Shown one piece after another: positions 14,132-21,789 of a stretch of DNA of 59,174 nucleotides; position 1 is the first letter of the stretch, and the number at the start of each line of letters is the position of its first letter. The DNA is from a virus, in IMG/VR virus record IMGVR_UViG_3300029787_000038, positions 1 through 59,174 of that record. The stretch is one strand, 5' to 3'. A model generated the notes under the pieces. That model was not told the origin of the DNA. It saw nothing but the letters and a program-made list of their open reading frames with translations, and searched no databases. The position numbers were made by a program, and so were the translations under genes.

Positions 14132-14335
14132 ATGGCAAAGAAAAAAGTAACTGGAATAAGCAGTATGGAAGATTATAGCAAGGATTTATTAGACTTTGGT
14201 GCAAGAATTGCGGGAGCTTCTATTGGTGCAAAAATCGCAGGTGCAGGACCGGGCTCCATCATTGCAGCAGGTAGAGGGGCAGATAAATTAAGTAAAAAAT
14301 TTAAAAAAGCAACAAGCAAAGTTAGGGGTTATTAA
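14132..14335 (+). CDS. small Gly/Ala-rich protein with GPGSIIAAGRGA motif
   Basis: A 67-aa protein: basic start (MAKKKVTG), then a small-residue amphipathic stretch (IAGASIGAKIAGAGPGSIIA) and a Lys-rich end. The 12-mer GPGSIIAAGRGA recurs exactly in the giant internal virion protein at 41434 (about residues 1150-1160). A membrane-active or virion peptide is possible. It is tightly linked to portal (1 nt gap) and to the next gene (1 nt gap). Confidence 0.7.
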   Translation: MAKKKVTGISSMEDYSKDLLDFGARIAGASIGAKIAGAGPGSIIAAGRGADKLSKKFKKATSKVRGY

Positions 14336-14336
14336 A

Positions 14337-14534
14337 ATGGCTAGAAAAGTTAAAATAGTTACAAACACACCCGGTCCTGCACCAAAGGCAACAATGTCTG
14401 CAGAAATCAAGGGTCAGGGCACCATACCTTATGGCGAGGCTAAAGAGGTACAAGTTCCTACTAAGCTAAGGACTATGACGGTTAGAGGTATGGGGGCAGC
14501 CATTAAGGGTGGTAATTACCACGGTTGTTCATAA
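14337..14534 (+). CDS. hypothetical basic protein, 65 aa
   Basis: MARKVKIVTNTPGPAPKATM... is basic with a Gly-rich C-terminus (VRGMGAAIKGGNYHGC). No recognised domain. Spacing of 0-2 nt from both neighbours shows it belongs to the head operon. Confidence 0.65.
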   Translation: MARKVKIVTNTPGPAPKATMSAEIKGQGTIPYGEAKEVQVPTKLRTMTVRGMGAAIKGGNYHGCS

Positions 14535-14723
14535 ATGCCTTTAAAAAAAGGTTCTAGTCAGAAAACAATAAGTAAGAACATAAGCAAGCTTAGAGACGAG
14601 GGGTATCCTCAAAATCAGGCAGTGGCTATAGCTTTATCAACCGCAAACAAAAAAAGTAAGGGAGGAGTTGTACAGGGGTTCAGCAAGATTGCTAGACCTC
14701 AGAAGTTTAAAGGAATATTCTAA
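14535..14723 (+). CDS. small [12 protein letters not shown]-type protein, 62 aa
   Basis: [19 protein letters not shown], with [18 protein letters not shown] after it, is a motif I recall from many phage structural clusters: a short Lys-rich turn followed by an Ala helix. It is likely a DNA- or capsid-associated basic protein of unknown role. The stop overlaps the next start. Confidence 0.7.
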   Translation: MPLKKGSSQKTISKNISKLRDEGYPQNQAVAIALSTANKKSKGGVVQGFSKIARPQKFKGIF

Positions 14724-15211
14724 TGTTAGATCCCGCTAGTATTGCAACGGCTTTAAGTCTTAGTACGGCAGCTTTTAACAATATAAAAAAAGCATTTGCT
14801 ATGGGACGGGATATAGAACAGATGGGCGGTGATCTGTCAAGATGGATGAACGCCTCCAGTGACATAGATAATGCGGTAAAGTCTACAGCCAACCCTCCAT
14901 TTTATAAGAAGATGTTGAGCGGTGATACGGTAGAAGAAGCTGCTATGAAATCTTTAGTCGCACAAAAAACCCTTGAAAAACAAAGATATGAATTACAACA
15001 GTTCGTTAAATTTAAGTTTGGCGTAAAAGCTTGGGACGATTTATTAAAGATGGAAGGCACTATTCGTAAAAAAAGACAAGAGCTTATTTACAAGCGACAA
15101 GAACTTAAACAAAAAATAATTGAAGGTCTTTTTGTTATTATCTTGATAAGTTCTCTTATAGGACTAATCTTCTTTGCAATATGGTTGAAAAAACAACAAG
15201 ATGGAAATTGA
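14723..15211 (+). CDS. membrane protein of the lysis region, 162 aa
   Basis: Long helical, charged N-terminal part (to about residue 132) and one clear transmembrane helix near the C-terminus (GLFVIILISSLIGLIFFAIW) followed by KKQQDGN. The single C-terminal anchor and the coiled-coil-like segment (KKRQELIYKRQELKQKI) would suit a spanin-like or holin-accessory protein. It lies just before other membrane genes of the lysis cassette. The function is inferred from context only. Confidence 0.65.
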   Translation: MLDPASIATALSLSTAAFNNIKKAFAMGRDIEQMGGDLSRWMNASSDIDNAVKSTANPPFYKKMLSGDTVEEAAMKSLVAQKTLEKQRYELQQFVKFKFGVKAWDDLLKMEGTIRKKRQELIYKRQELKQKIIEGLFVIILISSLIGLIFFAIWLKKQQDGN

Positions 15212-15293
15212 AGATGTCTTATTGTACATTATTGTTCTAGCGGCTTTTTATTGGACTATACTTTTTCCTCCAAAATGGTTATTTATACAATAA
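15201..15293 (+). CDS. possible 30-aa membrane peptide
   Basis: MEIEDVLLYIIVLAAFYWTI... is one hydrophobic helix ending FPPKWLFIQ. It overlaps the previous gene by 11 nt and ends TAATG on the methylase start, which supports a real gene. No good RBS is seen. Confidence 0.45.
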   Translation: MEIEDVLLYIIVLAAFYWTILFPPKWLFIQ

Positions 15294-15844
15294 TGGGAAA
15301 AAGATCAGAGTTTGGCAGGATAGATAAGGATTTTTATCCAACGCCTGCAAAAGCATTAGAACCTTTGTTACCTCACTTAGAGGGTTATATCTCTTATGCC
15401 GAACCAATGGCGGGCAACGGTTCACTTATAAATGCCATGGATCAGTTTTCTGATTTGAAATGCAAGTGGCGTTCTGATATTTATCCGCAAAGAGAAGATA
15501 TAAAACAAGCTAATGTATTTGACTTAACCTTAAAAGAAATAGGTGTAGATACGGATTTAATTATTACAAACCCGCCTTGGTCAAGGGAGGTACTACACGA
15601 TACGATTATGCACTTATCTGCCATTAGACCTAGTTGGTTATTGTTCTATGCAGATTGGATGCACACCATACAAGCCGTACAATATTTACCTTATTGTCAA
15701 AAAATACAAAGTATTGGTAGAGTAAAGTGGTTTCCAGAAACACCCCATACAGGTAAGGACAATGTGTGTTGGTATTTATTTGATCAAAGAAAAAAATCTG
15801 ATACAGTAGAGTTTTACCCTAGAGGATGGTTGTTAACGACATGA
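15293..15844 (+). CDS. DNA adenine methyltransferase-like protein
   Basis: A 183-aa class I SAM-dependent methyltransferase. It has an N-terminal YPTP patch (DKDFYPTPAKALEPLL), SAM-binding motif I (YAEPMAGNGSL, residues 35-45) and catalytic motif IV NPPW (93-96), diagnostic of N6-adenine (or N4-cytosine) DNA methylation. No target-recognition domain is evident beyond the short C-terminus. It could protect phage DNA from restriction or mark it. The start at 15293 (MGKRSEFG) is preferred over an upstream Met because of the TAATG overlap. Confidence 0.8.
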   Translation: MGKRSEFGRIDKDFYPTPAKALEPLLPHLEGYISYAEPMAGNGSLINAMDQFSDLKCKWRSDIYPQREDIKQANVFDLTLKEIGVDTDLIITNPPWSREVLHDTIMHLSAIRPSWLLFYADWMHTIQAVQYLPYCQKIQSIGRVKWFPETPHTGKDNVCWYLFDQRKKSDTVEFYPRGWLLTT

Positions 15845-16191
15845 CACAAAAAAAATTACAAAAAGGTTCTACATGGGAACTGTTAGATAAAAACGGTGAT
15901 GGGATTGTAGACGATAAAGAATTAGAGCGAAGAGAGCGTATGGTTTTGCTTGAGAACCGTGATAAGAAAGAAGATCAGCAACGTCATTTGGTTTGGTTTT
16001 CTGCAATAACAGTAACGGTATTTATTATTGTATTAATGACACCTGTCGTACCCATAGATAGAATTGATCACTTGAGTGGTATTGGCGAAATTTGGATATT
16101 ATCCAACATGGGAATAATCGGCAGTTTTATCGGGTTTAATCAATTAGCCAAGCGTGGAAACAAAGGGGAGAATAATGGGGCTATTAGATAA
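15841..16191 (+). CDS. two-helix membrane protein with EF-hand loop
   Basis: This 116-aa protein carries a canonical calcium-binding EF-hand loop at residues 16-27 (DKNGDGIVDDKE: acidic or Asn at 1, 3, 5, 9, Gly at 6, Glu at 12). A charged helix follows, then two transmembrane helices (VWFSAITVTVFIIVLM and ILSNMGIIGSFIGFN). It lies directly before the holin and endolysin genes with ATGA and 17-nt overlaps, so it probably takes part in lysis or its timing. Similar marine phage proteins exist in my memory, unnamed. Confidence 0.75.
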   Translation: MTQKKLQKGSTWELLDKNGDGIVDDKELERRERMVLLENRDKKEDQQRHLVWFSAITVTVFIIVLMTPVVPIDRIDHLSGIGEIWILSNMGIIGSFIGFNQLAKRGNKGENNGAIR

Positions 16192-16576
16192 TCTTATACA
16201 ACCAGTATCTAAGATACTAGACAAAGCAATACCTGACCAAGATCTCAAACGAAAGTTATCCCATGAGATTGCAACCATGTCAGAAAAACACGCTCAGGAG
16301 TTGGCCCTCGCTCAAGTTAAGGTTAATGCTGCAGAAGCAGCGAGTGGAAGCCTGTTTAAAGGTGGGTGGCGTCCTTGCATTGGTTGGATCTGTGGGATTG
16401 CTTTTGGCTATCACTTTGTTCTTCAGCCAGTTATTATTTTTGTAGTGGCATTAGTTGGTATAGAAATACCAGAGTTGCCAGAGTTTGATATGGGTACACT
16501 TCTTACTGTCCTCGGAGGTATGCTCGGAATTGGAGGACTTAGAACTTATGAAAAGCAGAAAGGGTTAACAAAATGA
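16175..16576 (+). CDS. holin of the 3TMs family
   Basis: MGLLDNLIQPVSKILDKAIP, a charged helical region rich in Ala/Glu, then KGGWRPCIGWICGIAFGYHF and two further hydrophobic stretches, matches the Pfam 'Holin of 3TMs, for gene-transfer release' pattern. It forms membrane holes that let the endolysin through. The ATG at 16175 is chosen for GGGGAGAATA upstream. The next gene, an endolysin, overlaps by 4 nt. Confidence 0.85.
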   Translation: MGLLDNLIQPVSKILDKAIPDQDLKRKLSHEIATMSEKHAQELALAQVKVNAAEAASGSLFKGGWRPCIGWICGIAFGYHFVLQPVIIFVVALVGIEIPELPEFDMGTLLTVLGGMLGIGGLRTYEKQKGLTK

Positions 16577-17028
16577 GTTTTAAATTAAGTCAAAGATCTT
16601 TAGATAAACTAGAGGGGGTACATCCAGATATGGTCAAGTGTGTTACCTCGGCCATAAACTACTCAAAAGTGGATTTCGGTGTGATTTGCGGGATGAGATC
16701 GGAGGCCGAACAGCGCGAACTTGTTCAAAAAGGTGCTTCAAAAACAATGAAATCAAAACATTTAATTGGTCACGCCGTGGACCTCATGGCCTATCTTGGT
16801 TCGAGGGCATCATGGGAGTTGAATCTTTACGATGATATTGCAGATGCAATGGCACAAGCTGCTAAAGAACATAATGTTCCTATTAAATGGGGAGCAGCTT
16901 GGAGCATAGGAAATATAGCTCAATGGAATAGTGGGATGGAAGGTGCCATGAATAGTTATATTGACCTAAGACGAAAAGAAGGTAGACGCCCATTTTTGGA
17001 TGGACCTCATTTTGAGCTAATAAAATAA
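16573..17028 (+). CDS. endolysin, M15 peptidase (D-Ala-D-Ala / L-Ala-D-Glu type)
   Basis: 151 aa. The zinc-site signature is SKHLIGHAVD (His63, Asp70), with the final His in GPHFELIK (about His146). This is the VanY/M15 fold used by many phages to cut peptidoglycan peptides. It has no signal peptide, consistent with release by the preceding holin. Coupled to the holin by ATGA. Confidence 0.9.
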   Translation: MSFKLSQRSLDKLEGVHPDMVKCVTSAINYSKVDFGVICGMRSEAEQRELVQKGASKTMKSKHLIGHAVDLMAYLGSRASWELNLYDDIADAMAQAAKEHNVPIKWGAAWSIGNIAQWNSGMEGAMNSYIDLRRKEGRRPFLDGPHFELIK

Positions 17029-17067
17029 GGGAATTTTCAACGCCATATTAAAATAGAAAGGGAAATC

Positions 17068-17787
17068 ATGGCTAATATATACACACCAAAAGACGAAGAG
17101 GAAATCTTTGCTCCATTTAGTCCTATTATAGGATATAAAAAAATGTCACCTAGCTTTGTAGATAGGCTCAACGACGCTATGGACGAGAATATGGAGGATT
17201 GGTCGCCTAATCTCGTAGGAAAAGTTTCACAAGAGTTAAAATTTACTAAGGAGCTAGATCAGCTTTGGGCAAAAGAAATGGGTACTTTTTTAATGAAGTA
17301 CCAAAGCCACGCTGAGTTATATACCTCTTTGGGTAAAAGAAACATACAACCTGACATTTTTAATTATAGCATAGACGTAACAAGTGGTTGGTTTGTTCGT
17401 CAGTTTGAAAATGAATATAACCCTATCCATGTTCACTTAGGCTCTTACTTATCCTGTGTAGGCTATTTAAAATTACCAGACGGGATAGATGAGGAGTGGG
17501 AAGAAGATTACAAAGATCACCATCCGTGTAATGGACACATACAATTTGTTTATGGACACGCAGCTAATCATACGGGATCTAATTGTTTAATGAAACCACA
17601 GGTCGGAGACTTTTATGTTTTTCCGGCTCATTTGCATCATTGTGTTTATCCGTTTAAAACAAAGGGTGAAAGACGTAGTTTTAGTGTGAATTGCACCATA
17701 TCGGCTACTTATAAAGATCCGTCACAAGAAGCTAAAACCTTTTCAGATCAAGAGAAAGAAATGCTTGTTGAAAAAGAAAAAGTTTAA
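17068..17787 (+). CDS. putative 2OG-Fe(II) oxygenase
   Basis: The 239-aa protein contains NPIHVHLGSYLSCVGYLKLP, then GDFYVFPAHLHHCVYPF and GERRSFSVNC. This is the H-x-H, distal His and Arg pattern of the 2OG-FeII_Oxy_5 family common in marine phages. It is a 2-oxoglutarate-dependent hydroxylase of unknown substrate, perhaps a protein or nucleic acid. It sits between lysis and capsid-assembly genes, where it may be an auxiliary gene. Good RBS-like AAAGGGA upstream. Confidence 0.8.
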   Translation: MANIYTPKDEEEIFAPFSPIIGYKKMSPSFVDRLNDAMDENMEDWSPNLVGKVSQELKFTKELDQLWAKEMGTFLMKYQSHAELYTSLGKRNIQPDIFNYSIDVTSGWFVRQFENEYNPIHVHLGSYLSCVGYLKLPDGIDEEWEEDYKDHHPCNGHIQFVYGHAANHTGSNCLMKPQVGDFYVFPAHLHHCVYPFKTKGERRSFSVNCTISATYKDPSQEAKTFSDQEKEMLVEKEKV

Positions 17788-17789
17788 CG

Positions 17790-17990
17790 ATGTGGATGCC
17801 TATACTTTTGGTATGTTCTAGTGTTTATGCCGAAAGTTGTATAGTGGTTACAAGAAATTGGGAATTTCATAAGCAGTTTGAGATTTGTCTTGGTGTCGCT
17901 AAGATGCAAGCAGAAAAACTTTTTGAACATCCCCAGATTTATCACATCAAACCTTTGTGTCAGGAGATAATTTTAAGTGAACCCACTTGA
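17790..17990 (+). CDS. small secreted Cys-containing protein, 66 aa
   Basis: A short hydrophobic start (MWMPILLVCSSVYA) with a plausible signal-peptidase site after VYA is followed by four further Cys-spaced segments. The mature part would be about 52 aa with C17, C32 and C57, maybe disulphide-bonded in the periplasm. It starts 3 nt after the oxygenase stop. A role as an outer spanin-like or lysis factor is possible, but no lipobox is clear. Confidence 0.55.
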   Translation: MWMPILLVCSSVYAESCIVVTRNWEFHKQFEICLGVAKMQAEKLFEHPQIYHIKPLCQEIILSEPT

Positions 17991-18053
17991 TTATTTTATA
18001 TTTTTCTACATAATCCCATATATAAATGCAATTTTATAGGATTTTTTTTAGAA

Positions 18054-18251
18054 ATGAGTGATATTTTTGTTGCAGAAGCTGTATTAAGGCTTATAAATGA
18101 CCATAGACGGACTGTTCAGGACGTTTTACAGTATAACAATGTAAAAAATATGGAACATTACCGCGAACTCATGGGCAATTTGGATGCCCTTAACTATGTT
18201 GAACAGGAACTCAAGAGCCTGCTAAATAAACAGGAGCAAAATGATGAATAA
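18054..18251 (+). CDS. hypothetical helical protein, 65 aa
   Basis: MSDIFVAEAVLRLINDHRRT... is an amphipathic helix bundle candidate ending LKSLLNKQEQNDE. TAGGA lies upstream. It overlaps the GroES-like gene by 11 nt, which suggests co-expression during head assembly. No recognised domain. Confidence 0.65.
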   Translation: MSDIFVAEAVLRLINDHRRTVQDVLQYNNVKNMEHYRELMGNLDALNYVEQELKSLLNKQEQNDE

Positions 18252-18690
18252 AAGTGCTACAATAAAAGCATCAGCCACGCCAAAAGCTGTTGCGAACCTT
18301 TCAAATGCTTATCAAGAAGAGAAATATCTTAATCCAGAAGCCTTAGAGGGCTCTTTGTTGGACAGAATGCCTAGTCCTACAGGTTGGAGACTGTTGATTT
18401 TGCCTTACAGGGGCAAGGGAAAGACAGAAGGTGGTATTCATCTACCAGATCAAGTTAGAGAACAGAACCAAGTGTCTACCCAAGTTGGGTATGTGCTTAA
18501 AATGGGTACACTTTGCTACCAAGACAAGGAGAAGTTTCCTTTTGGGGCTTGGTGTAAAGAAAATGACTGGGTAATGTTTGCCCGATACGCAGGTTCACGG
18601 TTTAACATTGACGGTGGTGAGGTCAGAATACTCAATGATGACGAAATTCTGGCTAAAATACAAAATCCAGACGATATTTTGCATTTTTAG
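18241..18690 (+). CDS. GroES-like co-chaperonin
   Basis: The 149-aa protein holds RMPSPTGWRLLILPYRGKGKTEGGIHLPDQ, then GYVLKMG and WVMFARYAGSRFNIDGGEVRILNDDEI. This is the Cpn10 beta-barrel layout with a presumed mobile loop around GKTEGGIHLP. Phage co-chaperonins (as T4 gp31) team with host GroEL to fold the capsid protein. Location just before scaffold and capsid fits. The N-terminal 40 residues are an extension relative to bacterial GroES. Confidence 0.85.
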   Translation: MMNKSATIKASATPKAVANLSNAYQEEKYLNPEALEGSLLDRMPSPTGWRLLILPYRGKGKTEGGIHLPDQVREQNQVSTQVGYVLKMGTLCYQDKEKFPFGAWCKENDWVMFARYAGSRFNIDGGEVRILNDDEILAKIQNPDDILHF

Positions 18691-18699
18691 GAGGTATAA

Positions 18700-19569
18700 A
18701 TGGCAGAAGATAAACAAATAGAGCTTGAATTAGATGAATCAAAGGATGTTGAAGTCGAAGTCAAGTCTGATGAGAAAAAAGAAGCTACCACTGAGGTAGT
18801 AAATGAATCAACTGATGAGGATCAGTTCCAAAAAGCAGAATCAGCTACCCAAAAACGAATAAATTCTCTTACAAAGAAGATGAGAGAGGCTGAGAGAAGA
18901 GAACAAGAAGCATTAAACTATGCAAAAAATGTTCAAAGTGAATCAAACAACCTTAAAGCAAGATTAAACAATTTAGACACGAGTTATATTAACGAATACG
19001 ATAATCGTGTTAAAAGTCAGATGTCCCAAGCTGAAAAAGACCTTGCTAAAGCAATGGAAATAGGTGATTCGCAAGCAGCGGTTATTGCAAATAAGCAGAT
19101 TGCAGAGCTTGCAGTTCAAAATAGTCAATTAAATCAGGCAAAAGCGCAACAAGAGCGTCAAAAGGCTGTTAGTCAGCAACAAAATTACGTTCAACAGCCT
19201 GCCCCACAACCACAACAGGTCAGAAGACCTGATCCAAAGGCGGAACAGTGGGCAAGCAAAAATGACTGGTTTGGTCAGGATGAAGCTATGACTTTTGCTG
19301 CTTTTGGCATACATAAACGGCTTGTTGAAGAAGAAGGGTTTGACCCGCAGACCGATGAGTACTATACTGAATTAGATCGACGTATTGAAGACAAATTTAA
19401 TATGCCGAACAAAGACAATGGCAAAAGACCCGTCCAGACTGTTGCTAGTGTTTCAAGAAATTCTGGGCGCAATAGTGGGAAAAAGGTTAGACTCACCCCT
19501 AGCCAAGTTGCAATAGCAAAGAAATTGGGTGTGCCGCTAGAAGAATATGCGAAATACGTGAAGGAGTAA
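18700..19569 (+). CDS. scaffolding protein
   Basis: 289 aa, highly charged and helical. It has an acidic N-terminus (EDKQIELELDESKDVEVE), a coiled coil about residues 45-150, a Gln/Pro-rich linker (QQPAPQPQQVRRPDPKAEQW) and a small ordered segment (NDWFGQDEAMTFAAFGIHK), then a basic C-terminus likely to bind capsid. Typical of podoviral scaffolds that are expelled before packaging. Placed two genes before the capsid proteins, with a GGAGG RBS. Confidence 0.8.
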   Translation: MAEDKQIELELDESKDVEVEVKSDEKKEATTEVVNESTDEDQFQKAESATQKRINSLTKKMREAERREQEALNYAKNVQSESNNLKARLNNLDTSYINEYDNRVKSQMSQAEKDLAKAMEIGDSQAAVIANKQIAELAVQNSQLNQAKAQQERQKAVSQQQNYVQQPAPQPQQVRRPDPKAEQWASKNDWFGQDEAMTFAAFGIHKRLVEEEGFDPQTDEYYTELDRRIEDKFNMPNKDNGKRPVQTVASVSRNSGRNSGKKVRLTPSQVAIAKKLGVPLEEYAKYVKE

Positions 19570-19573
19570 AATT

Positions 19574-20062
19574 ATGAGCATTGAAAATATAGATCAACCA
19601 ATTAAGAGAACTTCTCGCGCAAATGAAACTAGGGAGAAAAAGGCTAAACGCAAGCCTTGGGCTCCACCCTCCATGTTAGACGCTCCACCTGCACCCGACG
19701 GGTTTCAACACCGTTGGATAAGGGCAGAAACTCGCGGATTTGATGACACTAAGAATATTAGTGCCAAAATGCGTGAGGGTTGGGAATTAGTTCGCAAGGA
19801 CGAATTTCCTGATTTTGAAGCCCCAGTTATTGACACAGGTAAATATGAAGGAGTATTTGGTGTTGGGGGATTGATGCTTGCTCGCATTCCTGTAGAGACA
19901 GCCAAAGAAAGAAGTGATTACTTTTCTTCAAAGAGTCACGACCAGATGGAAGCTGTGGATTACGATATGATGCGAGAGAATGCACATTCAACCATGACGA
20001 TTTCTAAACCAGATCGTCAATCTCGTGTAACCTTCGGTGGTCCTCCAAAAAATAAAGGCTAG
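19574..20062 (+). CDS. head-region hypothetical protein, 162 aa
   Basis: Basic N-terminus (RTSRANETREKKAKRKPWAP), then HRWIRAETRGFDDTKNIS, which recalls a small domain found between scaffold and capsid genes in several marine phages. It is likely a minor head or assembly protein. The start has AGGAG 9 nt upstream; the gap from the scaffold gene is 4 nt. Confidence 0.65.
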   Translation: MSIENIDQPIKRTSRANETREKKAKRKPWAPPSMLDAPPAPDGFQHRWIRAETRGFDDTKNISAKMREGWELVRKDEFPDFEAPVIDTGKYEGVFGVGGLMLARIPVETAKERSDYFSSKSHDQMEAVDYDMMRENAHSTMTISKPDRQSRVTFGGPPKNKG

Positions 20063-20090
20063 GACTACCCCAATATAGGAAGATAAATTA

Positions 20091-20741
20091 ATGGCAAATC
20101 AAGAAACAGCCTTCGGTCTTCGTCCTATTGGGCTTGTTGGTAATGCAGCCAATACTACTGGGGTAACTCAGTATGAGATTGCATCCGACAATACTAACGC
20201 TTTGTTCAATGGTGCTATTGTAGTGCCTACCGCAGCAGGGGTAATTGATCAAGCAGGTGCTACCAGTGGTGGTACAACTCAAGCGTTAGGTGTTCTCATG
20301 GGCGTGGAATACGTAGATAGTTCAACCAAAAAGGTAATTTTTAATAATTACTGGCCGGGTTCAAACAATGTGAGTGTGGATACAAACTTTCCTGTAAAAG
20401 CACTTGTAGCTGACAATCCGAATCAACTTTTTAAAGTTGCTTCAGATGCAACCCTTACAGATCGTGCAACTGCGTTAACAGCCGTTTTTGCTAACGCTTC
20501 ATTAGGCACCTCTGCTCGTACAGGTTCAACCAGTACAGGTAGAGCTAATGGCGCACTAAGTGTAAGTTCTATTGCAGTAACAGCCACATTACCGTTGAGG
20601 ATTGTAGGAATAATGGACGACGAAGCTAACAGTGATTTCACTGCAGCAGGTATACCGCTTATTGTTCGACTCAATGCTCACTTCAATGCACCAACAAGTA
20701 GGTTTGATTCGCAGACAACTGCGACATCAACCGGATTATAA
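20091..20741 (+). CDS. putative capsid decoration or head protein, 216 aa
   Basis: MANQETAFGLRPIGLVGNAA... is Ala/Thr/Gly-rich beta protein with no charged tail, like decoration or head-associated proteins (the N-terminal 'TAFGLRPI' pattern is common in them). It lies immediately before the capsid protein with an AGGAAG RBS. The head role is inferred from composition and position. Confidence 0.65.
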   Translation: MANQETAFGLRPIGLVGNAANTTGVTQYEIASDNTNALFNGAIVVPTAAGVIDQAGATSGGTTQALGVLMGVEYVDSSTKKVIFNNYWPGSNNVSVDTNFPVKALVADNPNQLFKVASDATLTDRATALTAVFANASLGTSARTGSTSTGRANGALSVSSIAVTATLPLRIVGIMDDEANSDFTAAGIPLIVRLNAHFNAPTSRFDSQTTATSTGL

Positions 20742-20755
20742 GGAGGGATTAGACT

Positions 20756-21664
20756 ATGGCTATATCTCGCGCACAATTAGCGAAAGAGCTTGAACCCGGC
20801 CTTAATGCCTTGTTTGGGCTTGAGTATGATCGTTATGAAAACGAACACGCTGAAATCTTTGAAGAGGAGACATCAGACAGAGCTTTTGAAGAAGAAGTAA
20901 TGTTAGGTGGTTTCTCGACTGCACCTGTTAAGTCAGAGGGTGGATCAATTAGTTTTGACGATGCACAAGAAACCTACACAGCTAGGTATACGCATGAAAC
21001 TATTGCTTTAGCATTTTCTATAACTGAGGAGGCTATTGAAGATAATCTTTATGATAGACTAGCTTCACGTTATACAAAGGCTCTAGCACGTTCTATGGCT
21101 CAGACAAAGCAGATCAAAGCAGCAGCAATACTTAATAATGCTTTTACTGCAGGTTCAAGTGCAATAGGGGACGGAGTATCTCTTTGTTCTGCTTCTCACC
21201 CATCTTTATCAGGAACTCAAACCAATATCTTATCTGTAGCAGCGGATCTCAATGAGACTTCTCTTGAGCAGATGTTGATAGATATTGCAGGATTTACTGA
21301 TGAGAGAGGGCTTAAAATTGCAGTTAGAGGAACTAAGTTAATTATTCCTAAAGAATTGCAGTTTATTGCAGAAAGAGTAATGAACTCAAACCTCCGTTCA
21401 GGAACAGCGGATAACGACATTAACGCCAACAGAAGCATGGGTATGCTTCCTGAGGGTGCAGTCGTTAACCATTTCTTAACGGATACGGATGCCTTTTTTA
21501 TCAAAACTGACGCTCCAAACGGCTTTAAGATGTTCAATAGAGCAGCTATAAAGACAGCTATGGAAGGTGATTTTGATACAGGAAACATGAGATTTAAAGC
21601 TCGTGAAAGATATTCTTTCGGTGTTTCCGACTGGCGTTGTGTTTTCGGTACACCGGGAGCTTAA
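20756..21664 (+). CDS. major capsid protein (Mu gpT-like, HK97 fold)
   Basis: 302 aa. Starts AISRAQLAKELEPGLNALFG; the central FSITEEAIEDNLYDRLA and the Trp/Gly-poor C-terminal ERYSFGVSDWRCVFGTPGA match Mu-like major head subunit gpT. No long N-terminal delta domain is seen, consistent with a separate scaffold. It assembles the icosahedral shell. Followed by a terminator, as expected of a highly expressed gene. Confidence 0.9.
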   Translation: MAISRAQLAKELEPGLNALFGLEYDRYENEHAEIFEEETSDRAFEEEVMLGGFSTAPVKSEGGSISFDDAQETYTARYTHETIALAFSITEEAIEDNLYDRLASRYTKALARSMAQTKQIKAAAILNNAFTAGSSAIGDGVSLCSASHPSLSGTQTNILSVAADLNETSLEQMLIDIAGFTDERGLKIAVRGTKLIIPKELQFIAERVMNSNLRSGTADNDINANRSMGMLPEGAVVNHFLTDTDAFFIKTDAPNGFKMFNRAAIKTAMEGDFDTGNMRFKARERYSFGVSDWRCVFGTPGA

Positions 21665-21686
21665 CTCTAAATTAAATAAAATAATG

Positions 21687-21712
21687 AAAGGCGACACTTG
21701 TCGCCTTTTGTT
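21687..21712 (+). terminator. terminator after the capsid gene
   Basis: AAAGGCGACA (21687-21696) pairs with TGTCGCCTTT (21699-21708), followed by T-rich sequence. The tight loop (effectively 4 nt) is typical. Confidence 0.85.
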
Positions 21713-21744
21713 TTTTCTTGTATAGTAGTCATATTAACTTCTGA

Positions 21745-21763
21745 CAATCGCATGGTGCGATTG
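21745..21763 (+). other. leader hairpin upstream of decoration gene
   Basis: CAATCGCA (21745-21752), TGG, TGCGATTG (21756-21763): perfect 8-bp stem without a T-run, 26 nt before the next ATG. It may stabilise the mRNA or control translation of an abundant protein. Confidence 0.6.
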
Positions 21764-21789
21764 ACATAGCCAAGACAGGAGATGATATT

